From an uncultured Clostridia bacterium (GTDB taxonomy: Bacteria > Bacillota > Clostridia > Oscillospirales > Ruminococcaceae): a stretch of DNA of 6,246 bases. The stretch lies in NCBI GenBank assembly GCA_946563605.1, contig CAMNVW010000087.1:1-6246 (forward strand), written 5' to 3'. The notes beneath the pieces are model-generated. The model saw only the letters and a list, made by a program, of their open reading frames with translations. It had not been told where the DNA came from and searched no databases. The stretch's first letter is position 1. Each line of letters opens with the position of its first letter. Positions 6,192-6,246 of this stretch are shown here, in pieces. A program made the position numbers and the translations under genes.

Positions 6192-6246
6192 AAGCCTCCC
6201 TTGTGTAAAGGGAGGTGGCTCGGCGTGAGCCGAGACGGAGGGATTG
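6192..6246. repeat. Two-hairpin intergenic repeat element, cut by window end
   Basis: CCTCCCTT/AAGGGAGG (6195-6215) forms an 8-bp stem with loop GTGTA. It is followed three bases later by CTCGGC/GCCGAG (6219-6234) with loop GTGA, a GNRA tetraloop on the plus strand. GGAGGG at 6238-6242 could pair as an alternative with CCTCCC at 6195-6200. From memory, very similar sequences are scattered between genes in Ruminococcaceae and Faecalibacterium genomes. There is no coding potential. Confidence 0.7.

Noticed and set aside
1..6246. CRISPR array, tRNA or rRNA genes
   Set aside because: I found no regularly spaced direct repeats and no cloverleaf or rRNA-like sequence on either strand.

Overview
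The window looks like a chromosomal stretch of a Gram-positive anaerobe of the class Clostridia, most likely of the Oscillospiraceae/Ruminococcaceae type. The evidence is a T-box riboswitch controlling pheST, GGAGG-like ribosome binding sites, moderate G+C coding DNA with A/T-rich gaps, and intergenic palindromic repeats that I recall as frequent in gut Firmicutes. The species assignment is inference.

Layout from left to right. Positions 1-122 are one copy of a dispersed repeat. Three consecutive perfect hairpins follow at 140-207, then a short leader and a plus-strand gene for a minimal DEAD-box RNA helicase (296-1444). A 19-bp perfect inverted repeat (1452-1509) separates this gene from a convergent minus-strand gene for a 148-residue protein of unknown function (1520-1966). 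Further right, all on the minus strand, lie pheT (2040-4418), a 126-base gap, and pheS (4545-5564). Upstream of pheS is a full T-box leader (about 5603-5901) with a recognisable promoter (5909-5937). The right end (5941-6246) has no gene. It holds A/T-rich palindromes, a second, inverted copy of the left-edge repeat (6064-6185), and a two-hairpin repeat element that runs to the window edge.

How the parts work together. pheS and pheT encode the two subunits of phenylalanyl-tRNA synthetase. Their transcription is predicted to pass the leader terminator only when uncharged tRNA-Phe binds the leader: the specifier codon is UUC, and the T-box UGGU matches an A discriminator base. The helicase is a separate unit reading the other way, probably acting on structured RNA. 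The 148-residue gene lies just past a weak terminator after pheT and may be expressed by readthrough.

The genes are ordinary housekeeping genes, and I do not see a new defence, mobile or biosynthetic system. The least explained features are the repeats: a roughly 85% identical inverted pair of at least 122 bp framing the 5.9-kb gene block, the triple-hairpin array, and the GNRA-loop hairpin element at the right edge.
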